This document shows positions 1 through 6,584 of a stretch of DNA of 9,107 bases, in pieces. Both the position numbers and the translations under genes were made by a program. The stretch comes from Candidatus Altimarinota bacterium (GTDB taxonomy: Bacteria; Patescibacteriota; Gracilibacteria; UBA4473). Positions within the stretch are counted from its first letter, which is position 1; every line of letters begins with the position of its first letter. The notes below the pieces were generated by a model. It searched no databases and was not told the origin of the DNA. It saw nothing but the letters and a program-made list of their open reading frames with translations. The DNA lies in NCBI GenBank assembly GCA_905478675.1, contig CAJQJI010000086.1, forward strand, positions 1 to 9,107. The letters are read 5' to 3'.

Positions 1-830
1 TTGATTCAACTTCTGGGGCGAATATGAGCTTCCAACTGGCCAACGGATTAACCGCAGGGACTAGTAGTAATACTACAGAAGCCTTTAGAGTTGACGCCGA
101 CGGGAAAGTTCGAGCCAAAGAATATTGTGATGAAAATGGGAATAATTGTGGCGATGCTAGTGCTGGGCAAGGCGTTCAAATTGGAGACACCGTTAGCCCT
201 GCTAACACTACCTGTTCTGGAGCTACCTTATTGCCAAGTGGACTGACTATTTACAATGGGAAATATGCTATTGCCTATTCGGCTAATGGGAATTGTGATA
301 CTGGAACTCATTTACGCTATTATACTGGTTCTTGGAGTGCATGTACCACGGTTGGTGGTGGTGGTTGTCGTTGTTTTGTAGCGGGCACTAAAGTACACAT
401 GGCAGACGGAACGTTTAAAGACATTGAAACCATTGTGATCGGTGATAGAGTTCTGAATGAGAAAATGGAAGCGACGGTGGTAACCGAACTTCATAAACCC
501 ATTATTGGATCACGAGGTATCTTCACGATTAATGACAAAATTAAATCAACGGGAGATCATCCATTCCAAACTACAGAAGGCTGGAAAGTGGTTAACGCTG
601 ATCAATTTGCCTATACACAGGGGAGTGATGATCCATATGAATCATTTAAAGATGTTGAGCTAGAAGAACTTAAAGTAGGCGATGTGCTTATCACGGCCAC
701 CGGAGAAGAAGTAATTGAAAGTATTACTTGGTCTGATGAACGTCCAGAAGATGAGTTTGTATACTCATTCTCTATGGCCGAAGGCGCTGGTTACTGGGCT
801 GATGGGTACTTAGTGAAAGATTTGAAATAG
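1..830 (+). CDS. Surface protein with C-terminal Hint (Hedgehog/intein) domain, 5' partial
   Basis: The frame is open back to base 3, and the first ATG (base 24) has no ribosome site, so this is the tail of a longer protein. Numbering from that ATG: residues 1-116 are Gly/Asn/Thr-rich with scattered Cys (35, 42, 64, 91, 107, 115) and a Trp-Ser-Ala-Cys segment, as in secreted repeat proteins. Residues 117-268 form a Hint domain. Cys117 opens the CFVAGTKVHMADGT block, the block-B motif is TGDHPF (Thr176, His179), a KVGDVL motif follows near 217-222, and the fold ends in GYWADGYLVKDLK. Family knowledge: Cys1 and the block-B Thr/His drive N-S acyl shift and cleavage at the domain's N-terminus. 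The usual terminal His-Asn is Lys265-Asp266 here, and no C-extein follows, so Hedgehog-like N-terminal cleavage or ligation is more likely than splicing. A strong terminator follows. The Hint call is firm; the substrate and role of the upstream part are unknown. Confidence 0.85.
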   Translation, partial: DSTSGANMSFQLANGLTAGTSSNTTEAFRVDADGKVRAKEYCDENGNNCGDASAGQGVQIGDTVSPANTTCSGATLLPSGLTIYNGKYAIAYSANGNCDTGTHLRYYTGSWSACTTVGGGGCRCFVAGTKVHMADGTFKDIETIVIGDRVLNEKMEATVVTELHKPIIGSRGIFTINDKIKSTGDHPFQTTEGWKVVNADQFAYTQGSDDPYESFKDVELEELKVGDVLITATGEEVIESITWSDERPEDEFVYSFSMAEGAGYWADGYLVKDLK

Positions 831-847
831 AAATATTTAAATCTCGT

Positions 848-883
848 AAAAAAAAAGAGGCTCGAGTAGAGCCTCTTTTTTTT
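848..883 (+). terminator. Rho-independent terminator after the Hint protein gene
   Basis: A perfect 7-bp GC-rich stem, GAGGCTC (857-863) with GAGCCTC (869-875), encloses the loop GAGTA. It is flanked by a run of A before and eight T after, which extend the helix with A-U pairs. It begins 17 bases past the stop codon and ends the first transcript. The flanking A-run makes it potentially active on the minus strand too. Confidence 0.9.
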
Positions 884-957
884 AAGTTGAGATCAGTTGT
901 TTTGTTTGGTTTTGCTCTTTTCTCTGTGATTTGGTGTTATAAAAGATGGCCTGTTAA

Positions 958-994
958 AGACGCTAAAAACTGTTGATTTTAATTTATAGCGTCT
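958..994 (+). repeat. Inverted repeat AGACGCTA...TAGCGTCT
   Basis: A perfect 8-bp inverted repeat (958-965 and 987-994) has a 21-base AT-rich loop and no T-run after it, so it is not a standard terminator. It lies downstream of a possible extended -10 element (TG at 935-936, TATAAA at 938-943) and upstream of the promoter proposed at 1011-1038. It could be a hairpin in a longer leader of the VWA gene or an operator dyad. The sequence does not decide which. Confidence 0.4.
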
Positions 995-1010
995 GATTTA
1001 AATCCGGTAG

Positions 1011-1038
1011 TTGTGATCCCTTTTATTTAGCTTACAAT
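1011..1038 (+). promoter_or_regulatory. Putative promoter giving a leaderless mRNA for the VWA-SLH gene
   Basis: A -35-like TTGTGA (1011-1016) and a -10 TACAAT (1033-1038) are separated by 16 bases. The -10 hexamer ends six bases before the GTG start at 1045, so transcription would begin at or next to the start codon. There is no room for a ribosome binding site. The assignment rests on motif match and spacing only. Confidence 0.5.
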
Positions 1039-1044
1039 ATAAAG

Positions 1045-3483
1045 GTGAAAAAATTGATTCTCCTTTTAATTAGTGCTTTTCCAGCAACCACATTTGCCTT
1101 TGTGGCGGCGGATGAATCGTTGGTGCGTACTAGCCAGACGGTTTTGGTACAAAGTTATGAAGATCAAGCGGAAATCACTGTGACACAAACCCTTTTTAAT
1201 CCGACGGACAATGAAATAGTGTTTGATTATTTGCTTCCTACAGACACTTTAGTTCAGGCACCGACCTTTTATTTTCAAGCGGAAAAACAAGCTATAGCGT
1301 TACTGAATCGATCAACCGCGGCTGTGAGGGTGTTTAACTATGCGCAAGAATTTAATCAGCCATCGTGGTTGGGGGCTTTGGATACCTCCTTTTCAAACTG
1401 GTGGCAATTTGAAGGTCTAAGGGTTCCAATGAATGAGTCTGTAACGTTGAAATATACTTATACTGCGCCTTTAGCTTTTTTTGAAGATTTTTATACTGGT
1501 ACTATTTGGTTCGCTGATGGACGGGAGACGCAAAATTTAAAAGTGAACTTAGTTCGAGCCGGTTCCCCCACTTTTTGGTGGGCCAATATAGGCAAATGGG
1601 AACAAGAAAAAACTACCGAAGCGTGGGCTCAACAATGGCAAGCTGAAAATATAGCGGTAGAGGAAAATTTAAGTTTTTTTGCGTCTGAGGTGGAGACTCC
1701 TCAGTTGCGTTATCATTATGCAGGTCAAAGTTATCAGGCCGAATTTAAGCCGTTGAGCCAAACTAATTTAGCGAGAGTTGTGGTCGTGCTTGATCGTTCT
1801 GGCTCTGTTTATGGAGTGCGTTTTGAGCGATTACGCGAAGCGCTTAAAACCTTGCTAGAAACTATGCCAGAAACAACAGAAATTAAACTAGCCTTAGTGG
1901 GTGACACGGTAGAATGGGAAAGTGATGAATGGGAGTTGAATACGAGAGATTACCAACGCGACGTGTTTGCCTTACTGGATGGGGCACAGGCCCAAGGAAA
2001 GACTGATTGGGAGGGCATCATTTCAGCTTTAAATTTAGTGGCCAATAGTAGCGATGAACGTTATGGCTTAGTGTGGTTGGGTGATTTTTCTGATATTCCC
2101 CAGCCGATGCTTAACCGAATTGCTAACGCTGGGTGGAGGGTTTTAATGGTTGATTTTTGGCAGTCTCAATCAAATCGTTTAGCGGCCTGGTGGCAGCGTT
2201 ACAATGGAGGTTATGTGCCTTTATTTAATAGTGGCTTTGAGTTAGTGGAAGCCGATAATTTAGTGAAAGCTTGGAAACAATTGCCGCAGCAATGGCCACA
2301 AGACAAGCGCTTAACGCAACGATCGGGGGATTGGTTTCTCCCTAAAACATTAGTAACGCTTTATAATCACTTTCAAATTGGCCAAATCCCGCTTGAGGTA
2401 AGCCAGGCGACGTCTGCTGATTTTCTGCCTCGTTTTTGGGCGGCTCGGAAAATAGCCGATTATTTACGACAACATGAAGGCTTGCCGCTTAATGAAATGC
2501 AAATTCAAGCGATACTTTCTATTGCGCATACGTTTGGCGTCACGGTATTTGATTTAAATGGGAACGCTTCACCACAAGCTTTAACGAGTGTTCTAACGGA
2601 CATAGAAACTGATCGTCTTTGGGATGAAATTTTGCACCTCGAAAGTTTAACGCTTAAAACGGACGGTATTAAGTTCTGGCAAGCCAAACCGTTTTATCTT
2701 CATGATAAGACTTGGGTGGCTTATGATTGGGACACTTACCAAGCCAAGCCAGAACGACCAATTTTGAAATTATGGTCATCGGCACATCAAAATTTGTTTA
2801 CGCAGTATTCAGCGTTGCTGGCCCAGCCGATGAGTTTTGGGGCGGCGGTACAGTTTTGTGCTGGGCAGCGTTGTGCGTCTGTGACCGAAGACGGACGAGC
2901 TGAGATTGAAGCTACGGATACGTTGTTGTGGGCGGATATGCCGATTGATCACTGGGCGAATGACTATTGGGTAGATTTGGTGTGGGCAGGGGTTTTGCCC
3001 GGTGAAGATTATGAGCCGGCCGCCTGGTCGGAAGCCGTGTCTCGTGGACAGTTTTTAGTGTGGTTACAAACCTACTTAGATCCAGAAGCCGAAATGCCTT
3101 TGTTTGAGGCCGATGTTTTTACAGATCTAACCGAGACTACCTTAGGGGCGTCGCAAGCACTGTGGTTTAAAAATAACGACTTATTTAGAGGGTATAGCGA
3201 TGGGACGGCCCGACTAGAAGAACCTTTGAAACGGATTGAGGGACTGAAGTTATTGATGCAAGCTTATGGTCTGGATATACGTGACGTGATCGGTAATTTT
3301 GATGAGAAGATGCCTTTCTCTGATTTAGTTGGCTGGACGCAACCTTGGGGCTATGAAGCTTATTTAAGAGGCCTTGTAAAAGGCTATGAAGATCAAACGT
3401 TTCGTCCGTTTCAGCCTTTAACTCAAGCGGAGACATTTAAGCTTTTAATTGAGGCTGAGCGTTTATTAAAAACATCTAACTAA
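1045..3483 (+). CDS. Exported VIT-like/VWA domain protein with C-terminal SLH repeats
   Basis: 812 residues from a GTG start. Residues 1-18 (Lys-Lys, hydrophobic core, Thr-Phe-Ala) are a Sec signal peptide, giving a surface protein. Residues about 25-175 are a beta-rich VIT-like region. Residues 243-375 are a von Willebrand A domain with a complete-looking MIDAS metal site: DRSGS (Asp250, Ser252, Ser254), Thr320 and Asp347. Residues about 455-520 resemble the helical segment that follows VWA in bacterial VIT-VWA proteins (LPRFWAARKIADYL). The C-terminus carries three SLH units of rising quality at about 632-675, 690-740 and 757-804; the last, with FSDL and GLVKGYEDQTFRPF, is unmistakable. Known roles: VWA domains bind protein ligands through a divalent metal, and SLH domains bind cell-wall polymers or S-layer partners. 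A structural or adhesive role at the envelope is inferred. The ligand is unknown. The gene stands alone between its promoter and the Crp/Fnr gene. Confidence 0.88.
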   Translation: MKKLILLLISAFPATTFAFVAADESLVRTSQTVLVQSYEDQAEITVTQTLFNPTDNEIVFDYLLPTDTLVQAPTFYFQAEKQAIALLNRSTAAVRVFNYAQEFNQPSWLGALDTSFSNWWQFEGLRVPMNESVTLKYTYTAPLAFFEDFYTGTIWFADGRETQNLKVNLVRAGSPTFWWANIGKWEQEKTTEAWAQQWQAENIAVEENLSFFASEVETPQLRYHYAGQSYQAEFKPLSQTNLARVVVVLDRSGSVYGVRFERLREALKTLLETMPETTEIKLALVGDTVEWESDEWELNTRDYQRDVFALLDGAQAQGKTDWEGIISALNLVANSSDERYGLVWLGDFSDIPQPMLNRIANAGWRVLMVDFWQSQSNRLAAWWQRYNGGYVPLFNSGFELVEADNLVKAWKQLPQQWPQDKRLTQRSGDWFLPKTLVTLYNHFQIGQIPLEVSQATSADFLPRFWAARKIADYLRQHEGLPLNEMQIQAILSIAHTFGVTVFDLNGNASPQALTSVLTDIETDRLWDEILHLESLTLKTDGIKFWQAKPFYLHDKTWVAYDWDTYQAKPERPILKLWSSAHQNLFTQYSALLAQPMSFGAAVQFCAGQRCASVTEDGRAEIEATDTLLWADMPIDHWANDYWVDLVWAGVLPGEDYEPAAWSEAVSRGQFLVWLQTYLDPEAEMPLFEADVFTDLTETTLGASQALWFKNNDLFRGYSDGTARLEEPLKRIEGLKLLMQAYGLDIRDVIGNFDEKMPFSDLVGWTQPWGYEAYLRGLVKGYEDQTFRPFQPLTQAETFKLLIEAERLLKTSN

Positions 3484-3491
3484 AAAGGTTT

Positions 3492-3507
3492 TGTTGTATG
3501 AACAACA
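3492..3507. promoter_or_regulatory. Crp/Fnr-like dyad upstream of the regulator gene
   Basis: TGTTGT (3492-3497) and ACAACA (3502-3507) form a perfect inverted repeat with a 4-base spacer. This is the architecture of Fnr-type operators (two 5-6 base half-sites around 4 bases). It starts 8 bases after the VWA-SLH stop codon and lies 35 bases before the Crp/Fnr-family start codon, which suggests autoregulation. The flanking AAAAG/CTTTT also allows a weak hairpin, so a poor terminator for the upstream gene is the main alternative. Confidence 0.45.
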
Positions 3508-3542
3508 CACTTTTCTAGAGTTGTCGGGTTGAGTGTACTAAC

Positions 3543-4205
3543 ATGCTAGTGATGGATAATACGGTTTTTTGTTTACGGAACTTAAATGTAACAGACGGAC
3601 TGAGTCCGATGGAAATGTTAAAAGCCGCGCCGCAAATGAAAGACGAAGTGTTTCAAACCGGTCGCGTTATTTATGAGGCGGGCGAAGAAGTGCCCTTTGT
3701 ATACGTTATTACGACTGGAGGGGAAGTAGAATTAATTCGCGAGGAAAACGGAAAAACGGTGGTGATTGAAACCCTCCTTTCGGGGGATGTGTTTGGTGAT
3801 TTTGGGTTAGGCGTGCCGGTGAATCATACGGCAAGGGTGGCGAAGACCGTTTCGCTTTGTAAAACACCAAAGGAGGCTTTTTTGAATTTAGTTCGAACGC
3901 ATCCTGAAATGATTTTTCAACTAATGCAGGTTATGGCAAAACGGACACAGGCCTATGAAGAAAAAATTGCGCAGCTATCTCGCCCAGCTAAAGACCAATT
4001 ACTGGCAGAGCTTCGAAACTTACAGTACAAAAATAATCATAGTTTAGTGGGCAGAATCTTTAATATTCCGTTTCGTATTTCCCACCAAAAACTGTCAGAA
4101 AAAACAGGGCTTAATCGAGTCACTGTAACCAAGCTTATGGGGGAACTAAGACGTGATAATTTAGTAGTGGTAGATGAAGTTACGGGGAGTATTGAAGTGA
4201 AATAA
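3543..4205 (+). CDS. Crp/Fnr-family transcriptional regulator
   Basis: 220 residues, the usual family length. Residues about 25-118 form a cyclic-nucleotide-binding-type beta barrel (GRVIYEAGEEVPFVYVITTGGEVELI, then GDVFGDFGLG). A long dimerisation helix spans about 122-146. A winged helix follows, with helix-turn-helix at 179-204 (LSEKTGLNRVTVTKLMGEL). Compared with E. coli Crp, the phosphate-binding pocket is altered: the Glu of GELG is Asp86, and the Arg-Ser pair is His95-Thr96. Cyclic AMP binding is therefore doubtful. Only two Cys (10, 106) are present, so an Fnr-type iron-sulfur cluster is not expected. In the recognition helix Arg192 is kept, but the Glu that follows in Crp is Val193. 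ATG 3543 is the first in-frame start; GTG 3549 or ATG 3552 are possible and no ribosome site distinguishes them. A dyad just upstream hints at self-control. The ligand or signal is unknown. Confidence 0.9.
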   Translation: MLVMDNTVFCLRNLNVTDGLSPMEMLKAAPQMKDEVFQTGRVIYEAGEEVPFVYVITTGGEVELIREENGKTVVIETLLSGDVFGDFGLGVPVNHTARVAKTVSLCKTPKEAFLNLVRTHPEMIFQLMQVMAKRTQAYEEKIAQLSRPAKDQLLAELRNLQYKNNHSLVGRIFNIPFRISHQKLSEKTGLNRVTVTKLMGELRRDNLVVVDEVTGSIEVK

Positions 4206-4221
4206 TTTCTGAATTATGTAT

Positions 4222-4253
4222 AAAAAAACACTTCAAAGTTGAAGTGTTTTTTT
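4222..4253. terminator. Bidirectional rho-independent terminator between crp-like gene and secY
   Basis: The element is a perfect palindrome: seven A, CACTTCAA (4229-4236), a two-base centre AG, TTGAAGTG (4239-4246), then seven T. Both strands read as stem plus T-run, so it can end the Crp/Fnr transcript (stop at 4205) and the opposing secY transcript (stop at 4277). Confidence 0.92.
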
Positions 4254-4276
4254 AGGTTGAGCGTTAAGCGTGTAAT

Positions 4277-5566
4277 CTACAATTTATCGTAATCGTGCAT
4301 TACCAGGTGGGCGTTGATTCGACGAATCAAGTCAAGCACGACTGATACTACGATAATAATCCCAGCCCCTGATACAAAGAGCGCTACGGATGTTCCTCCG
4401 CCTAAGAATTGTTGGAATAACAATGGCAAGATAGCCACTGAAGCAAGGAATAGAGCGCCCCAGAAACAAAGGCGATTCATGATGCCTTCTAGTAGATTTT
4501 CTGTTTCGGTACCCGGACGATAACCTGGTACGAATCCGCTTCGTTTTTGAATATTCTCGGCCATTTTCTTTGGATCAAAGACAATAGAAACGTAGAAGAA
4601 CGTGAAGCCGTAAATTAAGAAGAAGTAGATAACATTGTATACTAGGGTTGGACTTGCTGGATTTAAATTGCTTCCAATCCAGTTTGTTATGGCGGTGAAT
4701 TGAGGATTCCCTTGAACTACTTGAGCCATAATTGACGGGAAAGAAATAATAGAGATCGCAAAGATGATCGGGATCATTCCCGCTTGATTGATTTTTAACG
4801 GCAAGAATGAACGTTGTTGTTGCGCTGATTTTTTAGAGGCATAAACCACTGGTACTTTTCGATCGGCTTCTAATACGTACACAACGAAAATCGTAAGGGC
4901 CGCCGTGGCTGCCGCTAAAAGAAGAATAATTGGGAGTGAGGCTGATTGGAACGCGCCTGCAATTTGATTCGGCACAACCGATACAATCCCGGCGAAAATT
5001 AACAGTGAAATTCCGTTTCCAATCCCTTTTTCTGAAATAAGTTCTCCAATCCAAACCAGTAACATGGTTCCAGCGGTTACGGTTAACATCATTGGGAGCA
5101 TGATGGTAAAGTCGGTTGTATCAACAATTGGCGTTGGTGAGAATCGATTAATCAAAACCATCATTCCGTAACTTTGAGCAAAGGCTAATGGTACCGCTAA
5201 ACGACGGGTGTATTGATTGATTTTTTGTTGCCCAGCATCGCCTTCTTTTTTCAAGTTTTCAAGTCGTGGCACAATCACGCCCAGTAATTGCATGATAATT
5301 GAGGCATTGATGTAAGGCGTCAGCCCCATTAGTACGACTGAGAAGTTTTCCATCGCCCCCCCGGTTAGAAGTGAGAACACGCCAAGAGCGCTTTCGCCTT
5401 GTTGTCCGATTAAGCTCTTAATCCCTGAAACATCGGCTCCTGGGATCGTAATATGTGCTAATACTCGGAATACTACGAGCATCGCAATAGTAAATAAAAT
5501 TTTATCTCTTAGAGATTTAGTTCTTACAATGTGGTGCAACGTGTTCATTAATTGGTTCATAGCCAT
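4277..5566 (-). CDS. secY: SecY, channel subunit of the Sec protein translocase
   Basis: SecY forms the membrane pore of SecYEG that exports unfolded proteins, such as the signal-peptide protein at 1045, and inserts membrane proteins. The 429 residues match the bacterial norm, with ten predicted membrane helices starting at about 23-40. The first family signature is at 75-95 (MGLTPYINASIIMQ) and the second at about 171-194 (GELISEKGIGNGISLLI). The cytosolic loop FVPGYRPG (346-352) holds Arg350, the counterpart of the Arg essential for SecA-driven export, and the C-terminus ends in the usual YDKL. The start at 5566 gives MAMNQLMNTL; the Met at residue 3 is an alternative. A G-run (5577-5581) lies 10 bases upstream, the nearest thing to a ribosome site in this window. 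No adk, map or ribosomal-protein gene is adjacent, so it is detached from the usual spc operon. Confidence 0.97.
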   Translation of the reverse strand: MAMNQLMNTLHHIVRTKSLRDKILFTIAMLVVFRVLAHITIPGADVSGIKSLIGQQGESALGVFSLLTGGAMENFSVVLMGLTPYINASIIMQLLGVIVPRLENLKKEGDAGQQKINQYTRRLAVPLAFAQSYGMMVLINRFSPTPIVDTTDFTIMLPMMLTVTAGTMLLVWIGELISEKGIGNGISLLIFAGIVSVVPNQIAGAFQSASLPIILLLAAATAALTIFVVYVLEADRKVPVVYASKKSAQQQRSFLPLKINQAGMIPIIFAISIISFPSIMAQVVQGNPQFTAITNWIGSNLNPASPTLVYNVIYFFLIYGFTFFYVSIVFDPKKMAENIQKRSGFVPGYRPGTETENLLEGIMNRLCFWGALFLASVAILPLLFQQFLGGGTSVALFVSGAGIIIVVSVVLDLIRRINAHLVMHDYDKL

Positions 5567-5581
5567 AGTTTAAATTCCCCC

Positions 5582-5606
5582 GCACTATAAATATTTTATA
5601 TCGTGC
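5582..5606. repeat. Dyad in the secY leader/promoter region
   Basis: GCAC-TATAAA (5582-5591) pairs with TTTATA (5595-5600) and GTGC (5603-5606), apart from a two-base bulge (TC) and a three-base loop. The dyad covers the best -10-like sequence for secY (minus-strand TATAAA, 5600-5595) and directly precedes the G-rich stretch before the start codon. A perfect minus-strand TTGACA is at 5631-5626, but its 25-base distance from TATAAA is too long for a normal promoter. An operator or a leader hairpin is possible. Confidence 0.35.
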
Positions 5607-5643
5607 CGCAAATGATTTTAGTACCTGTCAAATACGAAGGATT

Positions 5644-5681
5644 GGCTTAACATGAAGTTTAGATTAAGTCTTGGTTTTTTT
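5644..5681 (+). terminator. Possible weak terminator or attenuator before the response regulator gene
   Basis: GGCTTAA (5644-5650) pairs with TTAAGTC (5664-5670), with one G-U pair and a 13-base loop. TTGG and a run of seven T (5675-5681) follow. No plus-strand gene lies just upstream, so it could only end a short leader RNA or stray transcription. The stem is weak. Confidence 0.3.
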
Positions 5682-5704
5682 AGGGCTTTCTTTTTTATTA
5701 AAAT

Positions 5705-5710
5705 TATACT
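5705..5710 (+). promoter_or_regulatory. Possible -10 element of the response regulator gene
   Basis: TATACT matches the -10 consensus at five of six positions and would start transcription near 5717, about 25 bases before the ATG. I see no good -35 at the right distance, and the leader has no ribosome site. Tentative. Confidence 0.3.
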
Positions 5711-5741
5711 AGCTTGAAATTTGTCTAATAAGTTTTAATGC

Positions 5742-6416
5742 ATGCGTATTCTTGTCGCCGAGGACCATTCCGGAATGAGGGAGATTCTTAAACACTATTT
5801 AACAAAGCTTAAATTTATAGTGGATTTTGCGGAGGATGGGCAAGAAGCTTTAGAAAAAGCGCAACGACTAAAATACGATGCTTTATTGCTTGATTTGGGT
5901 CTCCCCGAAAAAAATGGTTATGAGGTCATTACGGCCTTAAGGTGTCTTAGAAATGAACTGCCAATTCTGGTTATTTCTGCTCAAGCCGCCGTTGATAATC
6001 GGGTGCAAGCGCTTAATTTAGGGGCGGATGATTATTTAGTGAAAGATATTGCGTTACCCGAACTCGGGGCACGATTAAATCGTTTAATTCGCCGATCGGA
6101 TGGGGGGACTAAAAATTTATTATTTTGCCACAGCTTAACGTTGAACTTGTCAGATATGACCGTTCGTCGTAAAACACAGCCGCTTAATTTAACTAAAAAA
6201 GAGTTTATACTTTTATCGGAGCTTTTAAGAAAAAAGAACAAAGTCGTTTCGATTGAAGATCTAATGACGGCCGCTTGGGGAGAAGGCGCGGAGGGCGTTG
6301 TTTCTAATAAATTAAATGTCCATATGCGATCGTTACGTCAAAAGGTGGACACCGAAAATGAGCCAGCCTTAATTAAGACGGTTCGCGGGTTTGGGTATAA
6401 AATTACAGATCGTTAG
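5742..6416 (+). CDS. OmpR/PhoB-type response regulator, orphan
   Basis: 224 residues in two domains. The receiver (1-118) has the acidic pair Glu7-Asp8, phosphoacceptor Asp51 (LLLDLGLPEKNG), switch Ser79 and Lys101 (DDYLVKD), so all phosphorylation residues are present. The winged-helix DNA-binding domain (about 125-222) has the family's KKEF near 152-155, the recognition-helix region SNKLNVHMRSLRQKV (188-202) and the wing RGFGYKI. Family role: a sensor kinase phosphorylates the Asp, the protein dimerises, and it then binds promoter DNA. No histidine kinase is adjacent on either side, so its partner must lie elsewhere or it is regulated differently. The start at 5742 gives the canonical MRILVAEDH opening. 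No terminator is seen before the tRNA 65 bases downstream, so read-through into it is possible. Target genes are unknown. Confidence 0.95.
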   Translation: MRILVAEDHSGMREILKHYLTKLKFIVDFAEDGQEALEKAQRLKYDALLLDLGLPEKNGYEVITALRCLRNELPILVISAQAAVDNRVQALNLGADDYLVKDIALPELGARLNRLIRRSDGGTKNLLFCHSLTLNLSDMTVRRKTQPLNLTKKEFILLSELLRKKNKVVSIEDLMTAAWGEGAEGVVSNKLNVHMRSLRQKVDTENEPALIKTVRGFGYKITDR

Positions 6417-6481
6417 TTTTGTTTTGCAAAAGGATTCTTTGCTTGCATCACGAGGTAAATTTTGTAGTGTTGGCGGCGGTC

Positions 6482-6558
6482 GGGGCATTAGCTCAGCTGG
6501 CTAGAGCACTTGCATGGCATGCAAGGGGTCATCGGTTCAAGTCCGATATGCTCCACCA
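6482..6558 (+). tRNA. tRNA-Ala (anticodon GGC)
   Basis: A full cloverleaf is visible. The acceptor GGGGCAT (6482-6488) pairs with ATGCTCC (6548-6554) and includes the G3-U70 wobble that identifies tRNA-Ala to its synthetase. The D arm is GCTC/GAGC. The anticodon stem CTTGC/GCAAG has loop ATGGCAT with GGC at 6516-6518. The T arm ATCGG/CCGAT has loop TTCAAGT. Discriminator A is 6555 and CCA is encoded (6556-6558). It reads GCC and, by wobble, GCU. A weak promoter-like pair precedes it: TTGCAT 6443-6448 and TAGTGT 6465-6470, 16 bases apart. Confidence 0.97.
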
Positions 6559-6584
6559 CGTCCTTTGTAATTACGCTGACTCTT

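Noticed and set aside
24..26. ATG at 24 as the true start of the first gene
   Set aside because: The frame stays open to the window edge, there is no ribosome site or signal peptide, and the protein type is usually much longer.
312..494. Minus-strand frame opposite the Hint domain
   Set aside because: It is a shadow of a well-supported coding region and translates a low-complexity Thr run from the Gly codons of the real gene.
3543..4205. True Fnr oxygen sensor
   Set aside because: Only two cysteines are present, insufficient for the N-terminal cluster plus fourth ligand of Fnr.
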